Under the pieces are notes generated by a model. That model was not told the DNA's origin. It saw nothing but the letters and a program-made list of their open reading frames with translations, and made no database searches. The translations under genes were made by a program, and so were the position numbers. This document shows, piece after piece, positions 46,552 to 58,900 of a DNA stretch of 64,000 nt. Location of the stretch: the NCBI GenBank assembly GCA_032622095.1, contig CP136064.1, positions 43,482,989 to 43,546,988 of the forward strand, read 5' to 3'. Position 1 is the first letter of the stretch, and each line of letters opens with the position of its first letter. The stretch comes from Siphonodentalium dalli (taxonomy: Eukaryota; Mollusca; Scaphopoda; Gadilida; Siphonodentaliidae).

Positions 46552-47455
46552 TTTTATTACATATCTCCGTATCATAGTAAGTTGACTCACAATCGTACAT
46601 CTCCGGTAGAGAAAATGTGAATTTAATTCAGTTTTAACGGCATGTTAGGGTTAACGCAGCAATCAAACAGGGAGCCCGTCTATCCGCGAGTGACCTTGAC
46701 CCATCTTTATTGATGCGTTTGAAATTAAATTCTGTGCCTCGACAAACATATTTTTTGAAATGAAACTACTTGAATGAATCATCTCATCTATCGGTCGCTT
46801 ATTGTTTTTTATTGTCGTGATTGAAAAAGTAAAAATAGTAACGACGAGAACCAGTCTAGCTAACAACACTGAATGAAATAGTTCCTTCGACAGATTGCAC
46901 TAGTGCGATTCTAAGACTTGTCACACGCCTGGAAACTCGTGCGATCATGCGAATTACGTTGATAGATATGTAATAAATACTACTACTTGCCTAATGCAGA
47001 TCGCCGCGTTCTGTCGACAGCGAACATCGATAATTACGACAACGAGTATATTTTGATTGGACATTTTAAAGCGAAAAGCGCTCATAACTATATATGTGTG
47101 GGATAAGGTGTTTTTGCCAACTGCGATATTTTTTTTCGTTTTATAACCTTAAGCCTGCAACTAAACCATATCATTCGACGGTATAGATAAACCCGGTTTA
47201 GGGAGGCCAGACATAAGACGACGAATAGATATTTTATGGAAGATTATTTACATGGGTGGAGCTGTACATAATGTAGATTGTAGGCGTGTCTAAACTATAG
47301 AATGGCGGCTTGGTATTACCACGTCACAATTGATTCATTCTCACTCAAGGGTTGCCATATAACCGGGAACTTGTTCGCGTTAATTTGGTACGCCAATAAC
47401 CATACTACCGGCCTGCGTGTGTCCGCCTATATTAACTGGGAAGTTTGATTGCATG
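46552..47455. other. Unassigned interval
   Basis: No gene or repeat recognised. Confidence 0.45.
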
Positions 47456-49640
47456 CTTCTCTCAGAATCCCCGTATGAGCTCGGGGTGGAATAGGCCTAC
47501 GGCCCCACTGCGAGGGGTAAGCATCGCCTAATGTGGCACCCTGTTTGCCATGGGATGCATCCCGCGATGTGTGGTGTAGGAGTCCTGGAGGAACTAGGGC
47601 GGTCGTATCACGTGAGGCATCGACCTGCGGATACAACTTGGCTCATGGTCCCCTCTGGTCCTAAATCTCTTCAAGACCGGTGTTGAGTTGACCCGGCTCA
47701 TCAATCGGCTAGTCACGCCTCTCCACAGTGTTTCAGATTCAATTTTGTTATGTTGTGTTGTTCGTCTTAAGTTTGAAGTATTGTTTTCTGTTTTTTTTTT
47801 ACGTATGCTGTTTCTGCTCTCTCCTGTCTCTTTAAAATTGTGTTCGCCCTGATGATTGTTGAGTGTTGAATCCTGTATTGTTCACGCCAGTCTCACTGCG
47901 GAGAGGTGCCGAGAGGCTGGTATATGCAGTGGCTAAACGGGTCACCGCTTCAGCCATGTACCAGTCTTTGGCCATACCAAAATTCGAAGGGTAGTCCACG
48001 GCTGCTGCTGGGCTAGATATCGATTTGTTGCTGTTTGTAATGGAAACTCAAATAAAACAACGTATTGCTCGTAAGAATGATGACTCACCAAGTCCCAGTG
48101 ATGTTGTGGTCTTCCCTCAGTACTTGGTTCTTGGCTTTGACCCAAATGTGAAACGACTTTCCATCTTTGTCATTGATAAAACGCTACAAAACATTGCTGG
48201 ACAATTGAAATATGTTAAACCAATCAAGACTGGGCCAATGCGTAGCTCTCTTGATTGAGTGTTCAAAGAACGTTCAATCTGATGCTCTTCTGCAGTTAAC
48301 AACTATTGCACAGACACCAGTGTTGTTTACTTCTCACAGGACATTGTAAAATAGTAGATCTGTGTTGAGATCTCGAGATATAGTCAGAGATATTGGATGT
48401 TAGCACCACAGGGAGTTCCAGAAGTCCGATAAATTACGAAGACAGTGTGTGGTAAAAAAGAGCAGTTGAACAGTTATATTATGACATTCAATCGCTGCGA
48501 ACATCCAGCGACATTGAAGGTTGGGTATATGAAGATGGATTTGAGTACATATGTTCCAAACCCATCGCGATGTTTTAAATGCCAGGGGTATGGCCATGGC
48601 CAAGAACAGTATAAAAGTAAAGAAACCACATGTGCACGATGTTCTATTTCTGGTCGTGGTCATAAGGATTGTACGAATCTTAAGAAATGTTCATGACCCA
48701 TTTGGGACTATTAATTCAAGATTTAACGATGTAAATCTGATAAGCATATATATATAGATGCTAAGAAACTAGTTGGTCCTTGACCATCCATTCCACGTGT
48801 CACATACTCAGCATTCGTGTCTGCAAAAAGTGTGTTGATTGCCAGCACTCATACACAGTCAAACGAATTCGTCAGTTCGTCAAGTTGAGGCGACTGATAT
48901 TATTCCTAGTTCAGAACTTGAAGCGCAGGTTATGGATACAACTTCTGCGGTTGAGATATTTCCTCCGCAACATTCTACGCATTTTGATCATATTGTTCCA
49001 AAAGAAAAATCGCATAATGCTTCGAAACGAAAATCGCCAGTCACTAAAACATTTCGAGTCTCAGAAAGAGAGGTACAATTTTTGAGATTTCAAAATTTGA
49101 CCAAATTATTTAAGAGAAACGGTTAACTCTCAAAGACAGTAAACAATATTTGTGGATCGTAGCTGTCGGTTGGGTGAAGGATGACATTTTGTCTCACCCA
49201 CCCGACCATCAGCTTGACGCATTGATAAAAGATCATGCGCGATTCATCAAATATTATAAATACATTCTCACTGCAAAATCTGATTTTAAAAGCTACTTTA
49301 CATATTTCCATATGGATTCTTGGTAAATTTCGTGTTCTTTAGATGCTAATTATTATCTATTCTTGTACTACTTTTATACGTTTTATACGTTTTATAGTAT
49401 GATTTCAGACTAGTCAGTTCTTGAATTTATATTCCTGACTGCAAGTGGAAAAATTCCTCTTGGATGCTTTTATTTGTACATAATTTATTATTGCATTGTT
49501 TTCATCTAATCCACGGTCTGACTTATCTACACAGTTGCTTCGCTATGATCCTTTTTTAACCCTGATATGGTCGTGATATGGCCTAGCGGATAAAATGACG
49601 TTAAAACCCTGAAACAATCAGTCTCTCACAGAAGCAGTTA
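47456..49640 (+). pseudogene. Largest relic of the CCHC retroelement (ORF1, gag-like)
   Basis: The presumed 5' UTR (47460-47740) is followed by decayed ORF1. 47883-48260 carries helical sequence in broken frames. 48445-48696 is an open stretch with NRCEHPATLKVGYMKMDL, YVPNPSRCFKCQGYGHG and CARCSISGRGHKDC, two adjacent zinc knuckles. This 'F..C..P..IK.GY...YVPNP.RCFKCQ.FGHG' arrangement is typical of ORF1 nucleic-acid-binding proteins of non-LTR elements. In the first knuckle the last Cys is Tyr. Further on comes the GWVKDD segment (49165-49250) and a 3' region with ATGGCCTAGCGGATAAAATG. No reverse transcriptase follows, so it is either a deletion derivative or an ORF1-only non-autonomous element. 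Related relics lie at 7925, 26268, 32136 and 36585. Confidence 0.75.
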
Positions 49641-49843
49641 GCCACTGAACGACCACAAACGCCCCATTAAACACGGTTTGACTGAACGGACAATGCTGGT
49701 TTAAACTCGGAGGTTTAATCTGTTCATGACGAATCCGGTCATTGTGTATCTGACATATCTTACGGTGTATTCGCTAATTTCGTCCGCAAGTAATGTAACA
49801 TTTATATTTCATTTGAATACATCTGTATAACGCGTCAGTTTAA

Positions 49844-50402
49844 AGGCACGGATGGCGTTCGTTGCAGAAATATTCATATTTGTTCAAATCGCCATCAACA
49901 GAAGGAATATTAAAATATATATATGCCAAACACAATATATATATGCCAAACACAATATATATATGCCAAACACAAAATATATATATGCCAAACACAATCA
50001 GCGCGTAAATAGTATATTGTCGTCAAGACGTACGATGGTGTACGCAAATAAGAGCCTACAGCAGTTTTGCTTCTGTTTACATAACAAAGCGCAATTTTAT
50101 AGGTTAATGACACACAGATGATATAAACGCTCTTTATTATTTCCATATCAGGAAAACAGTAACAAATAACGCTCTTTATGTTTACCATATCCGGATCTAA
50201 ACCAAAGCCAGGTTCTGTTACGTTTTTTTGCTTTTGTTTACATAACAAAGGAAAAATATTTGACAATAACATGCTTATGCCATATTTCTGATTGGTATAA
50301 GAACAACGTGTGTCAATAGTTTACTATTATTTCTGTTTATGGCGGTGTTTGATGGAGGTGAATATTTTAACAGCATACCCACCGTCAACGCCGCCCATAT
50401 CT
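49844..50402 (+). mobile_element. Family B MITE, complete copy B3 (559 bp)
   Basis: TTAA flanks at 49840-49843 and 50403-50406; left end AGGCACGGATGGCG, right end CGCCGCCCATATCT. It is longer than other copies because ATATATATGCCAAACACAA is tandemly repeated four times (49915-49998), where other copies have one ATATGCCAAACA. Confidence 0.9.
49915..49998 (+). repeat. Tandem repeat within MITE B3, 20-bp unit, four copies
   Basis: ATATATATGCCAAACACA units in direct tandem, starting from the single motif present in B2 (near 44680-44705). Confidence 0.9.
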
Positions 50403-50889
50403 TTAATTGGCGGAGAAAAGTTAATATAGAGAGTTGTTTTACTGTGTTGTCATTTCACTACATTTACAAGCCATGACCGGGATACATAATTAATGTTATT
50501 CAGACGTCAGATCCAACGAAGTCCCGAAAAATCTGAGGTCCTAGTCAGCCGAGATCAGAAACCGACCAATGCACCGAATTATAACCATCCAACGTCTAAT
50601 TCCACCAGATTCTGACTTGACCAGGGTACAATCCATCCATTTGCCGGCGAGTTCACAAACTATTTTCGTTCTCGAATTCCCGAATATTCAACGAAACAGT
50701 GTACCTTTATCTCTACTGCAATTCAACCACAAACAAACTAGAAAGAAACTGTACGATATGCGCTTTTTATTGGCAGTACAAGCCGTGAAGTAAGTTACCA
50801 TTTTTCGGTGATCATATCTCTGGGTGCGTTTCATCGGTTTACTCGGAAAAGCGCCCGAACAGCTTCCTGTCAACGGTATCTATATTGAA
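50403..50889. other. Unassigned interval
   Basis: No gene or repeat recognised. Confidence 0.45.
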
Positions 50890-50945
50890 CATATGTGACA
50901 CGCCATATAAAATCCAGTCGTAAGTCGGGATTTGTTTTACCCTGT

Positions 50946-51014
50946 ACCAATACATTCTCTTATATATGCGAGTCAACCATAGGTCGCCTCGCATATATAA
51001 GAGAATGCATTGGC
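50946..51014. repeat. 69-bp palindrome, copy P7
   Basis: Differs from P1 by ACCAATACATT for GCCAATGCATT on the left arm and one centre change (TCAACC). Confidence 0.95.
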
Positions 51015-51060
51015 CTAACAAATTTTTACAATTTTAATAATTTTTTCTTGTATTCTTTAA

Positions 51061-51554
51061 AGGCACGTGAGGCCTTAGTTGTCGAAAATATTCATATTTG
51101 TTCCAATCACCGTAAACAGAAAAACATTAAAACGCATAAAGTTTCGTTTATATATACCATGACCATCGCGTAAACAGCATGTTATCATAAAGATTTACGA
51201 TATTTTACCTAAGCAAGAGCCTGATTGTGTTACAGAAGACAGCACAATGCTGCTGGCTAATCACACACAAATGGCATAAACGCTCTTTATTCGTTCCATA
51301 TCAGGAATTCACCAACAAAGAACGCTCTTTATGTTTACCATCATAATATAAACAAACACCAGAAAAGTAACTTTTTATGTTTTTGTTTACATAACAATTT
51401 TCAAAGATATGACAATAACATACTGTTTATGCGATATTTCTTATTTGTATACGGACAAAGTCTATCTACATTTTGTTGTTCTTTCTGTTTGTGGCGGTTT
51501 TTGACGGATGGAAATATTTTCACAGGATACCCACCGCCAAGGCCAACCGTACCT
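51061..51554 (+). mobile_element. Family B MITE, complete copy B4, nested (494 bp)
   Basis: TTAA is at 51057-51060 and 51555-51558. The sister family E copies at 7669 and 8337 contain a single TTAA at this point, so the duplication is TTAA and the element is exactly AGGCACGTGAGGCC to GGCCAACCGTACCT. It has the same length as B1 and the same orientation. Confidence 0.95.
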
Positions 51555-51783
51555 TTAACAATTTTATAATTTCACCCATAAAGAACCCCAGACAAACATG
51601 AGCAGACGACACTCTTCTATATGCTTCTATATATGTGTGGGGCTCCCTGCAGTGTAATGGATGTTTTTTATTTTATATCCTAAAAATTGTAAGAAACATT
51701 TATTAAAAACAAATGATAAGATTGGCACAGTGTAAAAAAAATCCCGACCTACGACTGGATTTGATATGGCGGGTCCCATATGT

Positions 51784-52174
51784 GAGCGGTTGACTCGATT
51801 ACGCGACTCATGGTTGCGATGTGACGTAACTTGATTTCGGTTGGTAGTTTCGGTCTTCGATATAATATTTCAAACTATGTGTCGTACGGCACGAATAAGA
51901 ACTTTGATTGGCCTCTGGCTCATGACCTTTTTGCCGTATCTTAATCACAAGAATTATAGCAAACAACGAAACACATTTGAAATGTGCTATATGAAATAGA
52001 TTTCGACAGTGATATTAATAATTATTAATTATTAAGTGAGTAAAGTACAAACAGTTTCCGATTAGTAAATGCAGGAAAATAATGTACATGTACAACCGAT
52101 ACCATGAGCCACTTGTAGGTGTAGTCCAAGTCCATTCAATTTAAAGATATGGGAGAAACCCAAGTCTGCTTTAA
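51784..52174. other. Unassigned interval
   Basis: No gene or repeat recognised. Confidence 0.45.
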
Positions 52175-52687
52175 AGATACTGGCGGCGTTTGCGGTGGGT
52201 ATGCTGTTAAAATATTCAGCTCCGTCAAAAAACGCCATAAACAGAAAGAATAGTAAAATATAGGCAGACCTTGTTCTTATACCAATACGAAATATGGCAT
52301 AAACAGTATGTTATTGTCAAATGTTTTTCCTTTGTTATGTAAACAAAAGCAAAAAACGTAACAGAACCTGGCTTTTGTTTAGATCCGGATATGGTAAACA
52401 TAAAGATCGTTATTTGTTACTGTTTACCTGATATAGAAGAGCGTTTATATCATTTGTGTGTTATTAACCAATAGAATTGCACTATGTTGTGTAAACAGAA
52501 GCAAAACGTATGTAACACGAGCATGCTCTTGTTTACGTACACCACCGTACGTCTTGACGACAATATGCTATTTACGCGCTGATCATGTTTGGCATATGAA
52601 CAAAACTATATATATTTTTAATATTCCTTCTGTTGATGGCGATTTTAACAAATATGAATAATTCTGCAACGAACGCCGCCCGTGCCT
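52175..52687 (-). mobile_element. Family B MITE, complete copy B5 (513 bp, reverse)
   Basis: TTAA at 52171-52174 and 52688-52691. The left end as read is AGATACTGGCGGCG and the right end CGCCGCCCGTGCCT. The interior is the reverse complement of B2 and B3, including GGTAAACATAAAGA and CAAATATGAATAATTCTGCA. Confidence 0.9.
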
Positions 52688-54104
52688 TTAACTTCATAAT
52701 GCTAGCTCTGCCAGAACAGAACACCGTATGTTTTATTATTTATAAACAAATATGCAGATGATTGGGCTGATGCTATGATGATTGCAGGAGCTATGGTGGT
52801 ATGATTGATTATATCTGGTAATAGAAGTTTCATGTATTGTTTGCGTCGTATAACTTAATCAGATTACAATCGTCCATCGATTCGTGTCAGAAATATATTA
52901 AGAAATTTAATGCAGTCCATTCGATCCCTGAATGAACACAACAGCTTATTCACCCGGCGTCATTGAACATACTCAGGTTCTAAGAGAGCCGTGTTTATGA
53001 TCATCGAGACGAAGCCGGCTTGTCACCGTGAGATTCGATTGCACTGAATTATTCAATCTCGACCAGAGGTTTCAACCTTACCGATATTCACCTCTGCCAC
53101 CACATCACTGATTAAAATGATGTCTGCTATTAAAGAACAAGAAAACCATAGTCAGAAATGGTAACGCCCTCAAGATCATATTGTTAGCCATATATACATA
53201 TATAAATGCCGATATTTGTCGCGTATAGCTAAATGAAAAAGTTCACTAAACGATATTAAATAACATGTTAAACACCGATATAAACAAACACCTCGTATGA
53301 TTCATGTTCGAATTAAATTTATTATACAATCGTCAAATCCCCATGCAGTATAGTAGTCGATAGCATTCCGATTTATGTCACGTGAAAACAACGAAAGATG
53401 TGCAAATAACAATGCAAGAAAGCAGGTTAAAGAACAATAGAAACACATAACGCGCAGCGCGCTAATGGTTAACGCGCGAATTCCCGTTAGAATTAATCGG
53501 TTCGGACTTCTTGGCATGGAAATAACAAACCATGGGTAAATCAAGCATGTCTCGAGAGACCCCCGCTGCATGAACAACTAATGTAAACGACAAATAAACC
53601 AAGTTGAAATTCCCAACTACACATTTTACCAGACTCGGCCTCGGGGTCGCACTACAACGTTTAATGCATCCCCAAAAATCCCCATTTCTATAAATAAAAC
53701 ACACATGCGTCCAGTGGATACAAGAAACAGTAGCTGATTATACACCAGGAGGGCGAAATTCAGTGAATCAAACCGATACGTTAGTATACACGCACTATTT
53801 CAGAGCATATCAAACCGGAATAATTATGTGAACCTATATTATACATCCGTCCAAATTACGTAGACAAAATTTGAAAGCTTAAATGAGCCATGTCCGTTTA
53901 AACGTACGAGGTGAAATAAAAACGAAACATTGTCGCTATCACCATCATATACATATACGACACAAACAGTATAGAGGAAGAAGAAATAATTTGCGCTAAA
54001 TCACACAATTTTGAGTGCAATATTAAGCACGAGTTATTGCAATATTAAGTTGCGAAATATTGCAATATTGGGAGCGAAATATTGCAATAACATCGCAAGC
54101 GGCG
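52688..54104. other. Unassigned interval
   Basis: No gene recognised. GCAATATT.-type words recur at about 54015-54090 (GCGAAATATTGCAATATTGG and GAGCGAAATATTGCAATAAC), a small direct/inverted repeat next to the 3' end of LINE-2. Confidence 0.45.
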
Positions 54105-54299
54105 CGCTTATAATCTTTATTATTACCTCCTTCTTGGGAGAGAATATTTATAAATTATTACACCATTATTTACAAGTTTTGTGAAAAATGAAGAGCAAGA
54201 GATTGACATCACAAACATAAGGACACGTGCATACACACACACACTCTCTCCCTCCCTCTCTCTCGATATACATATAACATGTCTATAAATATAATTTGT

Positions 54300-55175
54300 G
54301 AAAATAGTATACTCTAGAAAAATATAAATATATAAAAGTGAGGGGAAAAAATAAATAAATGTGAAGCAAAAACAAAGAACACGACAATAAATAAATAGAG
54401 AGTAAAAAAAAAACCCAAACAAACACGTGCACGATACAAAAAAGAAAGGAAATAACAAATATGCATAAATGTCATATGTACGTTGGGTTCATAGAACAAT
54501 TAATTTTATATATCGCACCCGTATGATCTTTCGGTGCTATGCAATTAATAATCTCACAAGCGTGGTGTACTAAAATATTATACTCGAGAAAAATATAAAT
54601 AAATAAAAGTGAGGAAAAAAACAAAAACAAAAAAAATAATAATGATACATGTGAAGCAAAAACAAAGATCACGACAATACATAAATAAAGAGTAAAAAAT
54701 AAATAAAAAATCCATTCAAAACGTGCACGATACAAGAACGAAAGGAAATAACAAACACGCATAAATGTCATATGTACGTTGGGTTCATAGAACGATTACT
54801 TTTATATATCGCACCCGTGTGATCATTCGGTGCTATGCAATCAAGAATCTCATACGCGTGGTGTACTAAGCAGACCTGGAATATATGTTGCCTGGTCATC
54901 GTTATTGATTATCATGTAACCAGAATAGCAATATCTCATGCGTGTGATTTATAGATATAAGATGGCTCACACACTGGTTTGATTTATAGAACAATTCGAT
55001 ATAGCACACCCGTGTGATCTGTGGTGCTATGCATTCGAGAATCTTACACGCTTGGTGTACCGAACAGACATGGGGTATATGTTTTCTAGTCATCGTTACT
55101 GACTATGATAGAAACAGACTAGCAATATATCATGCGTGTGATCTAAATATATAAGATGGCTCACACAATTATATA
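54300..55175 (-). repeat. Tandem repeats in the LINE-2 3' UTR
   Basis: A unit of roughly 275 bp (landmarks TATAAAAGTGAGG, AAGCAAAAACAAAGA, CACGACAATA, AACGTGCACGATACAA, CATATGTACGTTGGGTTCAT) occurs at 54300-54500 and 54577-54790. A unit of roughly 195 bp (CACCCGTGTGATC, GGTGCTATGCA, GTGGTGTAC, AAGATGGCTCACACA) follows at 54806-54975 and 55004-55170. They lie between the ORF2 end and the element terminus, so they are part of the element. A CA/CT-rich tract sits at 54232-54265. Confidence 0.85.
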
Positions 55176-55403
55176 GTTATTGAGACTAGTTAGAACACTA
55201 ACCAGATATGATCTGGAACACGAAAACATGTGTTGGTGGTTTTGTTTCATCTTTTGACGTTTTGCAGAGCGATCAACAAATAAATGTATGATGTCACATG
55301 CAAATGGCTACTAAATAAAACAGAAATAGGTACGACACATAAATGTCATTGATTATGCTGATTATATGTAAGTTCAAGAAACGAGCGATATTGAATGTCA
55401 TGG

Positions 55404-58400
55404 TCAGCGTCCTTCACGATTTCCTCTCAGTGAGTTGCTTGCAGATAACAGAAATGTGGCTGTGGAGTATATTATTTGATCCAGCTGGTACGACGGTAAA
55501 ACTATTAACAGGTGGTGGAGTGCAGAACCTAAAAATAACGCAAATAAATCGTCCGGAGATAGATTAAACATTAGCAGGAATGTCTGAATGCCGAAATGGT
55601 TGAGAATAAATTCCCAGTATTGATTCCTTGCAGTCATTAACATGTAAGACTGACAGGAGAACATGGTGTGCATTAGTTCATTGTCGTACTTTCCGGAGCA
55701 CAGTGCACATATAGAGTTGTTGAAGAATGTGGTTCTGTTTAGCAGTCGGACCATATTCATATATTTTCCAGAGTGTTTGGCTCCAATTCACTGCAATTGG
55801 TCCCATAATCTCCATTGAATAAGCGGGTTGCGATGTGTCATGGAAAGAACTTTCAGGTACGGATCAGATGTAACTGCTGATAGCCATATGTTAGAACAAG
55901 AGTTCATCACATACTTTTTTGCTAATTTATTCCAAGCATCTTTCTGAGGAAAGGTCCCTTCGTCCATGAATTCGAATAGGTAGTGGATGAGGCCATACTG
56001 AATGAGAAGCTGGAAGATGTCGTGAACGAATGCAGATGTAGGTCTATTAAAAAGACGTTGTTGGTGAGCCTTCAGTAGAAACAGTTTGAGCGGAATTTGG
56101 TGATGAATGGGTAGGTGAATGAGGTTACCTAGGAAGCATAGTTTTCTGATGTGGATTTGTTGTTCTATTGGCATCAATCCGAGTAGACCAAGTGATAGCC
56201 TCGTGCTAGCCCTTCTTGGGAGAGTCTGAATACTCTTAACACATGTGCGGAGTGACCTTTCCATGATGGGGAGGCTCGATGCATATTCCAGATGAAATAA
56301 CTCACATCCATACAAAGCCTTGGGTAGAACTACAGTTCTAAGAATCTCACGCAGTGACGAGGGTGTCAGTGAAGATGTGTTTGTTTTCCGCGCTATAGAA
56401 AAGAACGTTTTCCGAAGTTTCGAAGACACTATGTGCCCTTGTGTCCGTCCATTTCCGAATTTGTTCTGAACTATGCCCAGATGAGTACTTTCCGTTTGCT
56501 CTGGTATTTCGTTTGGGCCTATGTGCCAAGTTCTATTAGATTTCGAGTAGCTAGACGTCGATTCGTTAAAAACAACGATGATGCTCTTGGTGCAAGAGAA
56601 TGAAAACCGCCATTTTATACTGTACTGGTGACAGATGTCAATTAAATTGTCGAGACCAGTTTTCGTGAGAGATATCAATGCTATATCATCGGCTGTTGTA
56701 GGAGCAACACACGGAACGTTGTTTATTGTTAGTCCCATCTGTGTGGTCGCTAGCGTTTCTAATAGTTCGTCTATATACACAAGATAGCAAAACGGCGATA
56801 TTACTCCTCCTTGTCTGGTTCCTTGTCCTATATTGAAATAATTTGATAAACAACCCTTATACCGCACACGACTCGTAATGTCACTATATATACAACTTAG
56901 CATACGAACGGTCTTTCTGGAAAACCCAAGACGAATGAACTTAAACAAGAGGCCCGCGTGCCACACTTTATCAAAGGCCTTTTTTGAGTCCAGAAAGGCC
57001 ACAAAGAGTTTCGAATTATTGTCGTGTACATATGAAATAGCTTCCTGAAGAACAAATGATGTCATATTACATCCAATCCCTGCTTGAAATCCATTTTGCA
57101 AGGCATTGGGAAATGTCGCAAGCATGTGGCTATTCAAGAGTCGCTTGAGGAGCACACCTTCAAACACTTTATAAATTACAGGAAGTAAAGATATGGCTCT
57201 ATAGCTATCAGGGAGCGTCGAAGGCTTCGGTTCTCCCTTGTATAGAGGGACAATAATACCAGATTTTAACGACGGAGGAATCCACTCTCATGTGAGGAAA
57301 GAATTATATAGTTTGCACAGACACTCGTACAACAGCTCAGATCCAAATAGAAGGTGCTCGTTTACAATGTCATCACAGCCGCTTGCTTTACCACACTTTA
57401 GTTTGCGAATTATATCCACAACCTCTTGTTGTGTGATGGGATGTCCTAGAATAGGGCAGTCCGTTTGCCCATTGTCGAGAAAGGACGATACTTGGCTGTT
57501 AACGTAGTCTTCAAATAACGTGTCTTCGTGGTGATTTGGGGTATACCAGTCTTTAAAATAAGAAGCCCATCCATCAAGAATATCGTCCTGGTTGCGACAT
57601 ACTTTACCCCCGAATTCCATCACCGAACCTATACCAGAGGTGGCATCATGGCGGGGTCGTATCGTACGCCAGAAACGTTTGTGGTTGTTTCTCGCATATG
57701 TGTCTATTTTACGATTTTGTTCGATTTGAAATTTATTCACAGCATTTCTATGTGCGCGTCGAAACAAGCGCTTTCCCTGTTTGTAGTCCACATATGATTG
57801 ATAGTCACTACCGCGTGGTCTTCCGTCGTGTATCCAAGATCGATAAAGCGATTTTAAATTTCTCTTCACATTGTCAAGTTCTGTATTCCAATAGGGTCTG
57901 GTATGGCGACGGTTGGATTTTGGAGGCATTGCGGTTGAGGAGGCAGTGTGTAACGCGTCAACAATGTCTGAGTAGAGCGAAACAATGTCAGTTTTGGAAG
58001 TGATTTGACGTATAGCAAATCCGCTGCATGTCACACTCAAAAGGTCGCCATATGTTGCACGATCGATCCGGTCCCATGAGTATAGTCTCTTTTGTTGAGC
58101 CCGCGTATGTGAATCAGAAAGTACTGGAAATGTTAAGGTACATGCAATTGGTAAATGGTTTGAGGTATTTAGTGTCTGGTCAGGAAGAATAAAACAGTCA
58201 GATACCAAATCCTTGTCACGGGAAAGTAAGAGGATGTGGTCAATGAGAGAAGGCTGATTTAGTTGAAAGTAAGGTATACACGAGAATTCACAGCCGCTAC
58301 ACGAATCACTTGCTGTCGCTGAGAATAATTCACACTCGTTGAGGAATCGCAGGAATAAATCCGAACGGTCGTTCAGAGAATTTGTGGTGCTATTTGCGTA

Positions 58401-58900
58401 ACCTTTGGGTAGGTGAGCATTAAAGTCTCCCATTAGTATGACCGACCCTTCTGTCGAATAAGATTCACAAAGAACATCTATAGATCATATAGCGATTCCA
58501 GACATTCATTGAAATAGTCGTCTCCATGTTGGCTATTGGGGAAATAAACTTGTATGACTGTTACCAAAGTATTGTTAAAAACTAGCTGCACACCGACAAA
58601 CCGATTTTCGTCTGTTCTTACTTCGATGCAGTTTCGCTGAAGCGACTTACGAATAAATATGGCTACACCGTCTCTCGTGAATTCTCCGCCTGATTTTGTT
58701 TTGATCACAGTCCCAGGTTTAGACATACAAACATATTTATCACTAAGTGATTGCAGGAAACATAGATTATCTTGGTTCAACCAGTGTTCCGAAATACCAA
58801 CTATATCGTAAGTTTCTTGTTTTAACATGTCAGCTAGGTAGGGGGCACTGCTCTTTATGGCAGTTGCATTCCATGATAAAACATTTAGTCTACCCGCCAT
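55404..58900 (-). pseudogene. LINE-2 ORF2: endonuclease/reverse transcriptase, three lesions
   Basis: Starts ATGGCGGGTAG at 58900, overlapping the ORF1 stop. Endonuclease motifs: LSWNAT, GISEHWL (catalytic Glu), then after a frameshift near 58478-58490, MGDFNAHLP and TSNHLPIA. Reverse transcriptase motifs: GKASGCDD, SYRAISLLPV, LDSKKAFDKVW (motif A Asp), GTRQGGVISP and PTTADDIALIS (catalytic DD, with Thr where many enzymes have an aromatic residue). In-frame TGA codons lie at 57288-57290 and 55788-55790; the same frame continues across both. The C-terminus has CALC...H...C (CX2CX9HX4C), a zinc-binding motif common at the end of LINE ORF2 proteins. It performs target-primed reverse transcription in intact relatives. 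The lesions are few, suggesting a recently dead copy. Confidence 0.9.

Larger units (their letters stand above)
50890..51783. mobile_element. Family E element, copy 3, complete, with nested MITE
   Basis: The left terminus ATATGTGACACGCCATAT and the right terminus (reverse strand ATATGGGACCCGCCATATC) are inverted repeats extending through AATCCAGTCGTA.GTCGGGAT for about 60 bp. Palindrome P7 is at 50946-51014. A family B MITE (51061-51554) splits the phrase TATTCTTTAACAATTTTATA that is continuous in copies 1 and 2. It gives the clearest view of family E as a terminal-inverted-repeat element. Confidence 0.85.

Noticed and set aside
54123-54771. Phe/Tyr-rich minus-strand frames resembling membrane proteins
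   Set aside because: They are translations of the T-rich tandem repeats in the LINE-2 3' UTR.
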